The notes under the pieces: generated by a model
Databases searched by the model: none
What the model saw: only the letters and a program-made list of their open reading frames with translations
What the model was told of the DNA's origin: nothing
NCBI GenBank assembly: GCA_038209365.1
Contig: JBBQXS010000050.1
Coordinates: 1-30,890 of the forward strand
From: DASQHW01 sp038209365
GTDB taxonomy: Bacteria; Actinomycetota; Acidimicrobiia; IMCC26256; PALSA-610
Direction: 5' to 3'
DNA: 30,890 bases
Shown: positions 1 through 7,891 of the stretch, one piece after another
Layout of the letters: the number at the start of each line of letters is the position of its first letter
Position numbering within the stretch: position 1 is the first letter of the stretch
Translations under genes and position numbers: made by a program

Positions 1-1
1 G

Positions 2-124
2 ACCAGCCTCGCGCCCTACAGCCCACGCGACCTCGACCAGGTCGCACGCAAGCTCAACGGACGGCCTCGACAAACCCTCGCCTGGATGACACCATCCCAA
101 GCACTCGACACCGCGTTGCAATGA
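2..124 (+). mobile_element. IS30-family transposase, C-terminal end (partial)
   Basis: The frame is open from the window edge and encodes 40 residues before TGA. It contains LNGRPRQTLAWMTPSQAL, the usual C-terminus of IS30 DDE transposases (ADELNxRPRKxLxxxTPxE). The stop codon lies inside GCGTTGCAATGACCC (112-127). That string resembles the reverse complement of the IS30 left end at 30773-30789, so it is probably the right inverted repeat of this copy. The catalytic core is outside the window, so activity cannot be judged. Confidence 0.82.
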
Positions 125-195
125 CCCGTTGAGACCAACGCCAATCTGCTCGGACGCGACGGCGCGTCGATCCAGACGTCGGCTACGGCCGCGCG

Positions 196-795
196 CTAGC
201 GCGGGTGTCGTCGAGGCGCGTGGGCGACGCGCCAGTCTGCCGTCTTCACTTTGAGCCAGTCGCCGGAGCGTTCACCGGGCCGGTACCGGGACTCGACACG
301 TTTCGCGACGATGCCTTCGACGTTGTGCTCGCGGCACGCGGTGAGCACGTCGACGACGTTGCCGTGCAGTTGTGGCGTCGTGCACCATGCGGGGCCGTTC
401 AGCTCGAGACTGTCGAGCAGCGCACGACGCTGCCGGTACGGCTGGTCGACCACCGGGCCGTCGAATGCGAGGACATCGAACGCGACGAACGTCAGCGGCA
501 CCGGCCGGTTTCGCGCCGCGACGCGGGGCAGCACGCCGTAGAAGTCGCCGGCGCGGCCTTGACCAGCGACGAGCTCGCCATCGAGGACTACGCGCGTCGT
601 GAACAAGTCGCCGAGAGGTGTCAGCTCGGGCAGGCGCTCGGTCAGGTCATGCCCGCGGCGGGTCCACACTCGCACGTCGCCGTCGACCGCGACGATCACT
701 CGCCAGCCGTCGAACTTCGGCTCCAAGACCCACCGACCGGTGAGCTGCCGGGGCGCGCTGCTTGAAGCGAGCATCGGCTGAAACGGCATCCGCAC
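196..795 (-). CDS. Minimal ATP-dependent DNA ligase (adenylation domain only)
   Basis: A 199-residue LigD/LigC-type nucleotidyltransferase domain. Motif I is EPKFDGWR with the AMP-accepting Lys27. RRGHDLTERLPEL (46-58) is the next conserved block, motif III is LDGELV (71-76), FVAFDVLAFDG spans 103-113, motif IV is VEGIVAKR (159-166) and motif V is SGDWLKVK (177-184). All nucleotidyl-transfer motifs are intact. Known ATP ligases of this type continue with an OB-fold of roughly 100 residues; this one stops 15 residues after motif V. It may charge AMP but seal nicks poorly, or rely on a partner. The start is GTG at 795 or ATG at 789. A truncated second copy lies at 17710-18079. No Ku or primase gene is in the window. 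Confidence 0.85.
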   Translation of the reverse strand: MRMPFQPMLASSSAPRQLTGRWVLEPKFDGWRVIVAVDGDVRVWTRRGHDLTERLPELTPLGDLFTTRVVLDGELVAGQGRAGDFYGVLPRVAARNRPVPLTFVAFDVLAFDGPVVDQPYRQRRALLDSLELNGPAWCTTPQLHGNVVDVLTACREHNVEGIVAKRVESRYRPGERSGDWLKVKTADWRVAHAPRRHPR

Positions 796-1169
796 AGCCG
801 GAATCGTGCCAGATCGCGAGCCCGGGCCGCCCCGAAGCGCCTGCCGGGGCGGGGAGCAACAGCAGGTGCCCCGAAACGTCTCGACCCACGGCCACCGTTC
901 GCCCCCGTCCGCACGCTACGTCGTCGGGACGCGCAGCGACCGCCGACCCGAAGGTCGACGGCCGCCCGGTCTTCCCCCATTTGCGGAGTCGCCTCGCGAA
1001 GAGAAGGCAGTCGCCGAGCTAGCGCCTCCAGCCATCCGTGGCGACACCTTTCATCGGCTTCCCGCACGACGCGCCTTGAGGGGCTTTGGGAGGGCCACTA
1101 AAGCCCCGCGCTACGCCAGCCGAAGGTGAGGTGTCGGGTGGCCAGCGAATCAACGGAAGCGGGCCGCCA
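796..1169. other. Intergenic stretch with no convincing gene
   Basis: 374 bases between the ligase start and the next plus-strand gene. Open frames exist, but none shows a ribosome site, a coherent composition or a recognisable motif. It should hold the ligase promoter; no consensus elements were identified. Confidence 0.4.
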
Positions 1170-1463
1170 ATGGCTGAACTCAAGTCCAGGAACATGAGCG
1201 CCTATTCGGGGCCGTGCGAGGTTCGCGCCGGTGAGGCCGACTTCACCGCTGGCGACGCCCAACTCGTCGCAGGCAGCGCCGCGACGCCGTCCTGGCAAGG
1301 GCTGGTCAGGTCCCCGCACGTCGATTGGTACGGCGTGCTCATCCACCATCAGAAGGTCAGCGTTCGCCTCCCCTCCGGCCAAACCGCCGACGCGACCGTG
1401 GTCCGCTACAGCGCCGGCACCACGACCGCTCACATCAAAGGCACCAGCCCCATCGCCTGGTGA
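1170..1463 (+). CDS. Small hypothetical protein
   Basis: Unrecognised 97-residue protein. The C-terminal half reads like a folded beta-rich domain (KVSVRLPSGQTADATVVRY, then TTTAHIKGTSP), with tryptophans at SWQGLV and VDWYGVL. ATG 1170 or ATG 1194 could be the start; the latter has a weak AGG at a suitable distance. The open frame extends further upstream without a better start. It sits 6 bases before the next small gene on the same strand, suggesting one transcript. No function is proposed. Confidence 0.5.
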   Translation: MAELKSRNMSAYSGPCEVRAGEADFTAGDAQLVAGSAATPSWQGLVRSPHVDWYGVLIHHQKVSVRLPSGQTADATVVRYSAGTTTAHIKGTSPIAW

Positions 1464-1469
1464 GTCTCA

Positions 1470-1693
1470 ATGCACCTCAGCCCCGTCTACCTCCTCGTCG
1501 ACCACACTGCCGGACATAAGACGCTCGGCGGGTTCACCACGCGAGCCGCGGCACGCGCGGCGAATGGCGTCGTGGCGCCGGGCCACAATGGACCGTCTTC
1601 GAGGTGCGTTGCCGCTCCCGGCCGCTGGCCGTTTCACCGAATCGTTGCCAGCTATTGATCTATTGCCGGTCGCGTCGTTGGGACGTTCAATGA
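1470..1693 (+). pseudogene. Small hypothetical gene, apparently frameshifted
   Basis: It begins at ATG 1470 with HLSPVYLLVDHTAGHKTLGG and continues FTTRAAARAANGVVAPG. The frame then degenerates, while the next frame gives PQWTVFEVRCRSRPLAV and ends at TGA 1693. The two halves join sensibly by a one-base shift near 1580, at the GCCGGGCCAC run. Total length is 3n+2, consistent with one indel. It follows the preceding small gene by 6 bases. Function unknown; an alternative is that the first frame is the real 62-residue product. Confidence 0.4.
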
Positions 1694-1710
1694 CGGCAAG
1701 GGGACCACGG

Positions 1711-1766
1711 GGCTAGGCGTGAACGGTTTCGCATCGCAGGCGACCGGAGCCGTGACGGGCCTAGCC
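1711..1766. repeat. Inverted repeat GGCTAGGC...GCCTAGCC
   Basis: A perfect 8-base inverted repeat (1711-1718 and 1759-1766) enclosing 40 bases. It lies downstream of 1470-1693 and downstream of the minus-strand gene ending at 1835, so it could be a bidirectional stop hairpin. No T-tract is present. Confidence 0.3.
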
Positions 1767-1834
1767 TCGTCGGCCCCTTGTGCGGCAAGGCTGATCGCCC
1801 CTTGCAACGACGGATGTCAGGCGGTTCGGGTGTC

Positions 1835-2099
1835 CTACTCATCTTCAGGCCGCCGGTCGGTGTGTCGCATGAGCGCGCCCAGCAGCGCGTCTAAGCGGTG
1901 CGGTGTCCTTCTTCGCAATACCTCGACGTCGCCCGTGATACGCACGCGCCGCACCTCGACCAGTCCTCCGGAGCGGCTCCCCGTTTTCCTCGGTCACGTC
2001 GTGAAAGACGGCCACACCCGATGGCGCTCGTTCATACGCGGCTGCCGCGATCACCACCGGCACGGGGTCGTTTGCCCGGCGGTACCGATATGTCGGCAT
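1835..2099 (-). pseudogene. Small hypothetical gene split by one frameshift
   Basis: From ATG 2099 the frame reads MPTYRYRRANDPVPVV, then YERAPSGVAVFHDVTEENGE. Near 1965, at the CTCCGGAGGA run, the coherent reading moves one frame to LVEVRRVRITGDVEVL and then RRTPHRLDALLGALM, ending RRPEDE and TAG at 1835. Both halves are hydrophilic and protein-like, and the span is 3n+1 bases. A repaired protein would be about 87 residues. The family is unrecognised. Either a pseudogene or a one-base sequencing error. Confidence 0.6.
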
Positions 2100-2156
2100 G
2101 TCGCGAACCTAAGCCGCGGACGTCGCAACGTTCGCGTGGTAATTATCGACAGCCGC

Positions 2157-2189
2157 TCAATGCACTCCGCAGTAGTTGCAGCCGTTAGG
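2157..2189 (-). pseudogene. Tail fragment of the six-cysteine mini-protein family
   Basis: The minus strand reads NGCNYCGVH followed by TGA. This is the same ending as the copies at 6871 and 7537, and nearly the same as 18088-18261. Upstream of NG the match to the family is lost. It is a short relic with no coding capacity of its own. Confidence 0.55.
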
Positions 2190-2234
2190 TCGCGTCCGCT
2201 GTCTCGGAATGACGGGTGTCCCAATGCCCGCGGC

Positions 2235-2810
2235 TCAGTCGATGTTCCCGTGCGTGGTGCTTGTCGCCGGTGGGCGTTCGGGTTGGTAGAGCGGGTCTTG
2301 TCCGACGAGCTCGAGCAGGTCTCGGATCAGTGGCTTGCCGCCGTGTAGCCGGACTGGGAGGTCACGTTCCCAGGCGCGTCGACGGACAGTGACTAACAAG
2401 CGGATGCCGTAGCTGTCGAGGAACCGCACCCCGTCAAGGTCGAGGATCACTTCGCCGCGTGCGGCGTCGACGGTATTGATCACCGACTCGCGGATCCGCT
2501 CGACGGCGGCGATGTCCAAGTCGGCGGGCAATCGCAACACGACGCTCGAATCGGAGGGACTTTCCTGTATCAACCTGTCGTGCGTGCATGGCTGGTCGGG
2601 ATTGACGTCGGGCCTTGGACGCGCCGGTCGGACGTCGTCGTAGCCGAACACCACGGGCAGTACCTCGCCGTCGGACACCCGACGCACATGACAACCGTCG
2701 GCGCTTGTGGAGGCGACTTCGAAGCCGCCCACCCAGGTGTGGGTGAAGTGGGTAACGACCTCGACCCGGTCGCCGGTACGGAACTTGCTAGGGGTGGCGG
2801 TGCGGTCCAT
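2235..2810 (-). CDS. STAS-domain anti-sigma antagonist with N-terminal Tudor/KOW-like domain
   Basis: 191 residues. Residues 8-62 (FRTGDRVEVVTHF, VGGFEVAS, then VLPVVFGYDDVRPA) look like a small barrel of the Tudor/KOW/SH3 type. Residues 90-176 form a STAS domain: VVLRLPADLDIAAVERI, VILDLDGVRFLDSYGIRLL, VRLHGG, LLELVG. The switch loop, usually DS(S/T)G, reads DSYG (132-135), so Ser133 is kept and the next hydroxyl residue is Tyr. STAS proteins of this kind bind RsbW-like kinases, which phosphorylate the loop; an RsbW-like ATPase is at 18400-18774. The start is fixed by AGGAGGT 8 bases before ATG 2810. An N-terminal barrel on a stand-alone STAS is uncommon. Confidence 0.85.
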   Translation of the reverse strand: MDRTATPSKFRTGDRVEVVTHFTHTWVGGFEVASTSADGCHVRRVSDGEVLPVVFGYDDVRPARPRPDVNPDQPCTHDRLIQESPSDSSVVLRLPADLDIAAVERIRESVINTVDAARGEVILDLDGVRFLDSYGIRLLVTVRRRAWERDLPVRLHGGKPLIRDLLELVGQDPLYQPERPPATSTTHGNID

Positions 2811-3070
2811 CGCGTTTTACCTCCTGCGGCCGGGCAACGGGCACGGCCAGCAACGTTCGGTATCGGCAGCCGAACGGAAACTTGAGGCATTACTCAGACC
2901 AGGACCGAGGTTCCCGTGACACCGCACGACCGAGCTAGACGACGGGTCCGATGCGCCGGACGGCGCACGAGTCTCAGGTCAAGCGATCCGGCGACGTACT
3001 TACTTGGCGCACGGGGCGCGTCGCGGCTAGCAAATTTCCGGCGCCCCGCCCCGGCGCCAATGCAGCACAG

Positions 3071-3104
3071 ATAGGGCCTCCCGCCCCCGCATGGGAGGCG
3101 CTAT
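3071..3104 (-). terminator. Hairpin downstream of the 3110-3316 gene
   Basis: ATAG-G-GCCTCCC pairs with GGGAGGC-G-CTAT around a 10-base loop, giving 11 pairs with one G/G mismatch. It starts 6 bases past the minus-strand stop at 3110. There is no T-run, so this is a terminator-like hairpin rather than a classic intrinsic terminator. Confidence 0.5.
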
Positions 3105-3109
3105 CGCGT

Positions 3110-3316
3110 TCAGGAACCCGACTCCCACTCGACGGTGGCAGAGGTAACGCCATCATCGACGAGACAGCGATGTATCTCGCGGTGGTGCAAGAACAGGACG
3201 CGCATGTTGGGTTCGCCACTGCGCGCGACGATCACGAACTCGGGTACCTCCCCGGGCGCCACGTCAAGTACCGTCCCGCAGTGGACACATTCGTACCTGC
3301 CGTCGCGAACGCGCAC
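3110..3316 (-). CDS. Small CxxC protein, hypothetical
   Basis: 68 residues if translation starts at GTG 3316. It contains RYECVHCGTVLDVAPGEVP, a single zinc-ribbon-like knuckle, then PEFVIVARSG and HHREIHRC with His and Cys residues that could complete a metal site. The frame stays open upstream into a decayed six-cysteine relic (3383-3460), so the start is uncertain. A hairpin lies directly after the stop. Possibly a small zinc-binding accessory protein; the family is not recognised. Confidence 0.5.
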   Translation of the reverse strand: MRVRDGRYECVHCGTVLDVAPGEVPEFVIVARSGEPNMRVLFLHHREIHRCLVDDGVTSATVEWESGS

Positions 3317-3382
3317 ACGTTCCGATCGGATGCAGCAGTGCTGGCTTGAATTCGGGCGGTGGCCGAGTCCGACGTTTGGTGG

Positions 3383-3460
3383 ACGCCGCAGTAGTTGCAG
3401 CCGCCGAGCGTCCAGGCCCAGCAGCACACCGGGTCGCCTCAGGCGCGTAGCTCGTGCTTT
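3383..3460 (-). pseudogene. Decayed six-cysteine mini-protein copy
   Basis: The minus strand reads ELRA-stop-GDPV, then CCWAWTLGGCNYCGVH. It corresponds to ELRHE-DPV, then RCWVWT-x-x-GCNYCGVH in the other copies. The His-Glu pair is replaced by Ala and a TGA stop, the N-terminal half is not detectable, and there is no stop after GVH. Clearly a relic. Confidence 0.6.
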
Positions 3461-3490
3461 GATGGGTGCGGTCGCGTTCGCGGGCGCTGC

Positions 3491-5728
3491 TCATCGGACT
3501 CGCGCATGATCATCGGCGTGGGTCGGTCGTTCGGATCGGCGGCCCGTCGCGATGACGACGATGGCGACGCCGAGCGCCACGCTGATTAGTCCGAGTGTCC
3601 ACCGCGTGTAGGGCGAGCCGAGATCGGTCACGGCGCGGCCGATGCGTGGGATCGTCCAGTCGACGCGCGCGACGATCGCGGTAGGCGCTCTGGTGAAGTA
3701 CTCACTCGAATCGTTCGCGTCGCCGCGCGTCTCGATCTGCACGGCGTTGCCGGCGGACGCGATGTGACGGACCCTGTGCGTCAGCAGCTCGCCCGTGGCC
3801 GGGTCCTCGAGCGTGACGATGGCGCCGGCGTGGAGGTCCGCGGCCCGCGCCCACTCGACCACGACAACGTCGCCGACGACCAGCGTCGGCGCCATCGAGG
3901 CGCTCCGCACGATGAGCGGCCGGTAACCGAGCCCGAGGAGCGTCAGCGTCGCGAGCGCGACGGCGGCGGTCGCCCCGACCGCGAGGACCTCGGCGCGGGC
4001 GACCACCCGCCGCAAGATGCGGGCGCGCCCACCCTCCTCGTCGAGCAAGGCCCGACTCTCGCGTACACTCGTGTCGGGGATCGTCCGTGGTGTCGTCACA
4101 CCGGCTGCCGAGAACAGCTCACGGATCCAACGCACGCGATTCGCATGATCCATCGACAGCGACAGGCCGACGATCGCGCCGAGTCGAGTCGCTCGTCGAC
4201 CCGCGACAACCGCGGTCGTCTCGAATGTCGTCGCGTCCGAGAACACCATCGAGATCGACACCACCGCGCCGCGACCCATCTCGGGAAGCTGACCCGCCAC
4301 CGCGAGCCCCTGGGGTGAGGCGTTCACCACGCGAGCCGGATACCCGTCGACGAGGACCGCGATGTCGGTCGCGAGGCGGTAGGCACTGCGTTCCCACGCA
4401 CGCTTGCCGACGGCGCGCACCGCGAACAGCCACATCACCACGAGCTCGACAATCGCGACCGCAACCGGAACATCCACAGAGTGGTTGGCAACCGGCGCCC
4501 GGTCGATGAGCGCGACGGTGGTGAGGAGACTCAGCACGAGCGCCGCCGCGAGCAGCGGCTGGTCGGGGACGCGAAGCTGGATGGGACGAACGCGCCCGGT
4601 GATCGCCGAGGACATCGCGAAAATGGAACCCGGCGCGTCGTACGCCGTGGCCCGGCCTTCGCGCAGCGGATGCAACCCCACGCGATACGACACCCGGCTC
4701 GCGCCCCAACGCGCCGCCGCAACTGCGACCGCGCACCCGAAGAAGAGCGGAGGCGGGCATCGAAGCGGGAAGCGGCCCGACCACGCGATGCCCAACGGAA
4801 TGCACGTCCAGATGAGGAGCGACCAGCCCGACAGCTCACGCGACAACGCGATCGCGGCCGCCACCCGAGCGCGCCTGGGGCCGGTACGCGTGGCGCCCGC
4901 AAGATCCGCGGCTGCCGCGCGTCTGCGCAAGAGCTCCGTGGACCAAAAGGGCGGCGCGTCAGCGGGTGCAGCCCGAAGGGCGACCGCGTCGCACACATCG
5001 ATGCCGCGGAACCCGCGCGATCTCTGCACGCGCATCCACGCGCCCCAAGGCACTCCGGGCTCGAACGACACCGCGCGCACGAGATCGGTGCGCACGATGG
5101 TCGCATCGGGCTCCCAGACATCGGCGCCGGCGGCGCGGACTTGCGATCGCCCGCGAGCGCGCAGCAGCTCGCGCTCCGGCGGGGCGAATCTGTCGGCATT
5201 GAACGACCGCGCCGACCCGACGACCCAGCCGATGTCATCGCGGAGCTGCCCGGCCGCGGCCGCGCACGCATCCGGGACCGGAAACGCACTCGCCGAAACG
5301 AACAACATGGCATCCGTCGTAACCGACTCGACTGCGTCAGCAAGCGCCTCCTCGAGCGTCGACGCGACGTTGACACTGAGGTCGACCTGCGCGGCAAGCT
5401 CGTCGAGAAGATCGCGATCACGAGTCGAAAGGACGACCGTCGGCCCCGCCTGTGCAGCCAGAACGATGCTCGGACGCGCCACCTCGTCGGATTCGGCTCC
5501 GAGCCGTACGACGGTCGTCACCGAACCCGTCCGGCGGGCGAGTCGCGGCGGGAGCACAGGGCGGCGGGAGAAGGCGTCGACGGCGAACGCGACGCCACCC
5601 CACCCGATCCCGACGAGCACCAGCGCGCCGACGATCGCATCTGCCGGCCGGAGCAAGACCGCCGTCGCGCCGGTCAGGACGACCGACGCGACGGCGACGA
5701 GCAGTTCAAAGGCCCGCGCCGGTCTCAC
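3491..5728 (-). CDS. Membrane fusion: degenerate GT2-like region, PilZ domain, SipW-type signal peptidase
   Basis: 745 residues. Two membrane segments (about 8-26 and 30-50) precede a cytosolic region (70-280) arranged like a family-2 glycosyltransferase, but without recognisable DxD, TED or QxxRW residues. Further membrane segments lie near 300-345, 390-410 and 420-438. A PilZ domain follows (443-540) with both c-di-GMP-binding signatures: RSAYR (447-451) and NASPQG (469-474). After a membrane segment near 582-600 comes an S26B signal peptidase: RSASMAPTL with nucleophile Ser611, LLTHRV with His651 in place of the bacterial Lys, and RGDAND (668-673). A final membrane segment is near 706-727. 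It overlaps the LPKTG gene by 4 bases (ATGA), so peptidase and substrate are probably coexpressed. c-di-GMP control of the peptidase is inferred. Confidence 0.85.
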   Translation of the reverse strand: MRPARAFELLVAVASVVLTGATAVLLRPADAIVGALVLVGIGWGGVAFAVDAFSRRPVLPPRLARRTGSVTTVVRLGAESDEVARPSIVLAAQAGPTVVLSTRDRDLLDELAAQVDLSVNVASTLEEALADAVESVTTDAMLFVSASAFPVPDACAAAAGQLRDDIGWVVGSARSFNADRFAPPERELLRARGRSQVRAAGADVWEPDATIVRTDLVRAVSFEPGVPWGAWMRVQRSRGFRGIDVCDAVALRAAPADAPPFWSTELLRRRAAAADLAGATRTGPRRARVAAAIALSRELSGWSLLIWTCIPLGIAWSGRFPLRCPPPLFFGCAVAVAAARWGASRVSYRVGLHPLREGRATAYDAPGSIFAMSSAITGRVRPIQLRVPDQPLLAAALVLSLLTTVALIDRAPVANHSVDVPVAVAIVELVVMWLFAVRAVGKRAWERSAYRLATDIAVLVDGYPARVVNASPQGLAVAGQLPEMGRGAVVSISMVFSDATTFETTAVVAGRRATRLGAIVGLSLSMDHANRVRWIRELFSAAGVTTPRTIPDTSVRESRALLDEEGGRARILRRVVARAEVLAVGATAAVALATLTLLGLGYRPLIVRSASMAPTLVVGDVVVVEWARAADLHAGAIVTLEDPATGELLTHRVRHIASAGNAVQIETRGDANDSSEYFTRAPTAIVARVDWTIPRIGRAVTDLGSPYTRWTLGLISVALGVAIVVIATGRRSERPTHADDHARVR

Positions 5729-6615
5729 GCCCAGTGCCGACGCCGCCCGACGATCACGAGCGCGGCACCGGCCGCGAGAAGCAACGTTCCAAAGGCAATG
5801 AGCGGCAGCGACGGAGAACCCGTCTTTGGCAGCGAATTCGAGCCGGTTCCCGTATCTGCTGCAACGCTCACGATCGTGGTCGACGTGACTCCGTTCGCGA
5901 ACACGGTCCTCGGCGTCGTGCTCCCAGGCAGCGTCGACGTCGCGCCTTCAACGGTCGACCCGGCCGTGGGAATGGTGGTCGGCTCTGTCGGGGGCGGCGA
6001 CGTCGTGGAGGACGGAACCGTCGTAGTCGCGGCCGATGCGTGGGTGGTGGTCGTGGTCGGGATGGTCGTCGGCGCGACGGTCGTGACCGTTGTGGGAGCG
6101 GTCGGCGTGGTCGTCGTCGTGGTGGTTGCGTGCATCGTGGTCGTGGAGAGCGGCGCGGTACTCGTAGTCGTCGAGCTTGCTGTCGGCGCGCAGAACTGGA
6201 CGTTGGAGACGTCGGGGCCGTTGCCACTCCCGACGAGAGGCAGACCGGCGTTGGAGAAGACGCCGTGCAGTGTCGGCGGCGTGAACGACGTGATGACTGC
6301 GTCGGAACCGCCCTTGACGATCACGTAAGTGATCGCGATCTGCGAGTCCCAAGTTCCACCGGTCGCCGACCCGTTCGTGATCGTCACAACGTCCTCGTTG
6401 CCGGCGGGCGTCTCGAATTCGTATTTCCCGCCCTGGAAGTTGAATTTCGCGACGAGTGTCGTCCCATCCGGGCACGGCACGTTTCCGCCATCGAGCTGGG
6501 AGGTGGTCGTTTGCAGCAGGCCGGCGGCGATCAGCAGAACGCCCAGGACCATCAAGCCAAGTGCCCCCTGCCGCGACCGAACAACTCTCGAGAAACGACC
6601 TCCGCGGTTCGGCAT
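5725..6615 (-). CDS. Thr-rich LPXTG wall-anchored surface protein
   Basis: About 296 residues. There is an N-terminal hydrophobic segment (LGLMVLGVLLIAAGLL), an extracellular head to about residue 145 with two cysteines (VPCPDG and QFCAPT), a long Thr/Ser/Pro stalk (about 150-255) and an LPKTG sorting signal. The signal is followed by a hydrophobic stretch and RRRHWA, the classic sortase-anchor tail. GGAGG is 6 bases before the second ATG (6615) and directly abuts the first (6621), so 6615 is preferred. It is the first gene of a two-gene operon with the signal peptidase fusion at 3491-5728, resembling SipW/TasA-type pairing in which a dedicated ER-type peptidase matures a surface protein. No sortase gene is in the window. 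Function of the head is unknown. Confidence 0.85.
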   Translation of the reverse strand: MPNRGGRFSRVVRSRQGALGLMVLGVLLIAAGLLQTTTSQLDGGNVPCPDGTTLVAKFNFQGGKYEFETPAGNEDVVTITNGSATGGTWDSQIAITYVIVKGGSDAVITSFTPPTLHGVFSNAGLPLVGSGNGPDVSNVQFCAPTASSTTTSTAPLSTTTMHATTTTTTTPTAPTTVTTVAPTTIPTTTTTHASAATTTVPSSTTSPPPTEPTTIPTAGSTVEGATSTLPGSTTPRTVFANGVTSTTIVSVAADTGTGSNSLPKTGSPSLPLIAFGTLLLAAGAALVIVGRRRHWA

Positions 6616-6621
6616 CTTCAT

Positions 6622-6730
6622 CCTCCGGTGTGGGCACGCGCGAAACGGCGAACTCCTTTCATCGCTTCGGCAGCCTGGACCCCGCCCTTAGGACTAATAC
6701 AGAGCATGGGCTACGAGATTCGCGATGCGT
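6622..6730 (-). promoter_or_regulatory. Structured leader of the LPKTG/PilZ operon, possible c-di-GMP-I type element
   Basis: On the minus strand the leader holds GTCCTAAGGGCGGGGTCC, then AGGCTGCCGAAGCGATG and AAAGGAG, with an enclosing GCCC...GGGC pairing. CCTAAGG followed by GCTGCCGA recalls the 3' half of class I c-di-GMP riboswitches in actinobacteria. I cannot trace the 5' GCAAA/GCAAAGCC half clearly, so the call is weak. The operon it would control encodes a PilZ protein, which makes the idea worth testing. Confidence 0.22.
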
Positions 6731-6870
6731 GGATGCCAGGTAATGGTCCCGCGTTCCGTCCGCGAAGGTGCTGGTGCAGGTTGAACTTTCTCGGCTCGCC
6801 CACAACCCAGGCTGCTGCGGCCTCAACGGCTCTCAGGGCCTATGACTAGGGCTTCTACGGTGGACGCAGT

Positions 6871-7043
6871 TCAATGCACGCCGCAGTAGTTACAGCCGTC
6901 GAGCGTCCAGACCCAACACCGCACCGGGTCGACTTCGTGACTCAGCTCGCGGCCGCGGCAACCTTCCGGTCGTCGTTCTCAATGCAGCCAGCCGACGATT
7001 GGCCGTCCGCGTGCACGATCAGGCCCCTGGGACACGTCACGGA
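6871..7043 (-). pseudogene. Six-cysteine mini-protein copy, one frameshift
   Basis: From GTG near 7043 the minus strand reads VTCPRGLIVHADGQSSAGC, then IENDDRK. One base is missing before CRGRELSHEVDPVRC; WVWTLDGCNYCGVH follows and TGA closes at 6871. The Cys-to-Cys spacing around the break is 23 bases where intact copies have 24. All six family cysteines are preserved across the two frames, so the break is recent or a sequencing indel. Confidence 0.65.
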
Positions 7044-7059
7044 CCCGGCGCTAAGCCAA

Positions 7060-7093
7060 CCCCGGGGTCCCAAGGCTGCGAGCCTTCCCGGGG
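7060..7093 (-). terminator. Hairpin downstream of the 7131-7349 gene
   Basis: AAGGCT-GCG-AGCCTT forms a tight inner stem, and CCCCGG/CCGGGG an outer stem. It lies about 40 bases past the stop of the small membrane protein. No T-tract is present. Confidence 0.45.
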
Positions 7094-7130
7094 CGGGTCG
7101 TTAGGCATGAACGATCAGTGCGCCGCGCGG

Positions 7131-7349
7131 TTATGTGCCGTGCTGCACGCCCCGTCTTTGCGGGAGTAGCGCGAAGGTGGCGATCGCAAGTGGGCCGGTG
7201 AGAAGCGCGGCCGCGACACCGGCGAGACGAGGGTAACCACGTCGATTCGCGACCGCGCCGGTCGCCCGTGCCAGCCTGACCCACAGCCAGAGGATCACCG
7301 CAGTCGCCAGGCCCACGGCAGTGCCGGCGATAAAGCCCACAACTATCAT
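7131..7349 (-). CDS. Small two-helix membrane protein
   Basis: 72 residues. Two hydrophobic segments (VVGFIAGTAVGLATAVILWLW and LAGVAAALLTGPLAIATFALL) are separated by a basic loop (RATGAVANRRGYPR). AGGAGG sits 7 bases before ATG 7349, a textbook start. It is monocistronic as far as visible. No catalytic motif or known family is recognised; a membrane-associated accessory role is possible. Confidence 0.75.
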   Translation of the reverse strand: MIVVGFIAGTAVGLATAVILWLWVRLARATGAVANRRGYPRLAGVAAALLTGPLAIATFALLPQRRGVQHGT

Positions 7350-7536
7350 GCTCGTGCCTCCTATGCGAAGAGCAGGTGTATAAGCGTTACGACGCCCTCC
7401 GGCTGCTACTTGTTACGGTAGTTCGCCTTGCGTCGTCGACTGGCCCGCGCGTGGGGGTCGACCTTCAGGATCGCTTCTTATCGGACGCGGGGTCGTCGAC
7501 GAAACGTTTTTAGGACAGTGGGCCTGGCTCGGCAGT

Positions 7537-7704
7537 TCAATGCACGCCGCAGTAGTTGCACCCGGCGAGCGTCCAGACCCAACAACGCCACCGGATCAGG
7601 CTCGTGCCGTAACTCGCACTCCCGGCAACCGTCAGAAACTTCGTCGAGCGTGCAACCCGCGACCGTGCCGTCAGCGTGCACGATCGACGCGCCTGACAGG
7701 TCAC
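7537..7704 (-). pseudogene. Six-cysteine mini-protein copy, two compensating frameshifts
   Basis: GTG 7704 and TGA 7537 are in the same frame, and the ends read VTC and CWVWTLAGCNYCGVH. The middle (GASIVHADGTVAGC, then TLDEVSDGCRECELRHEPDPV) is read only in a neighbouring frame. One C is missing after the first Cys codon and one G is extra before CWVWT, so the two shifts cancel. The restored protein would be about 56 residues with the family's six cysteines plus one extra (RECEL). Confidence 0.65.
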
Positions 7705-7891
7705 GGAGGGACGGTAGTTGGATGGCGCGTCTTGGCCGCGGAATGCGATCCTGTGTCAACCCCAACGACGTGGGGCGAGGGGTGCGTGTTGTTCGGTCAG
7801 CTCGACGGTCAACGGTGGCGCTTGACGACACGCCCAGTGCACGGCAGACCACAGCTCCGATCTTTACAAGTGAGCTGCCGAATCGCTGGAC

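Noticed and set aside
4481..6328. 615-codon plus-strand frame with a Val-rich stretch
   Set aside because: It is the antisense of the PilZ/signal-peptidase and LPKTG genes; the Val run is the complement of the Thr-rich stalk.
1711..7110. Integron attC-like sites (GCTAGGC near 1712, GTTAGGC near 7100)
   Set aside because: No GTTRRRY/RYYYAAC pairing of attC form and no integrase; the similarity is limited to a few bases.
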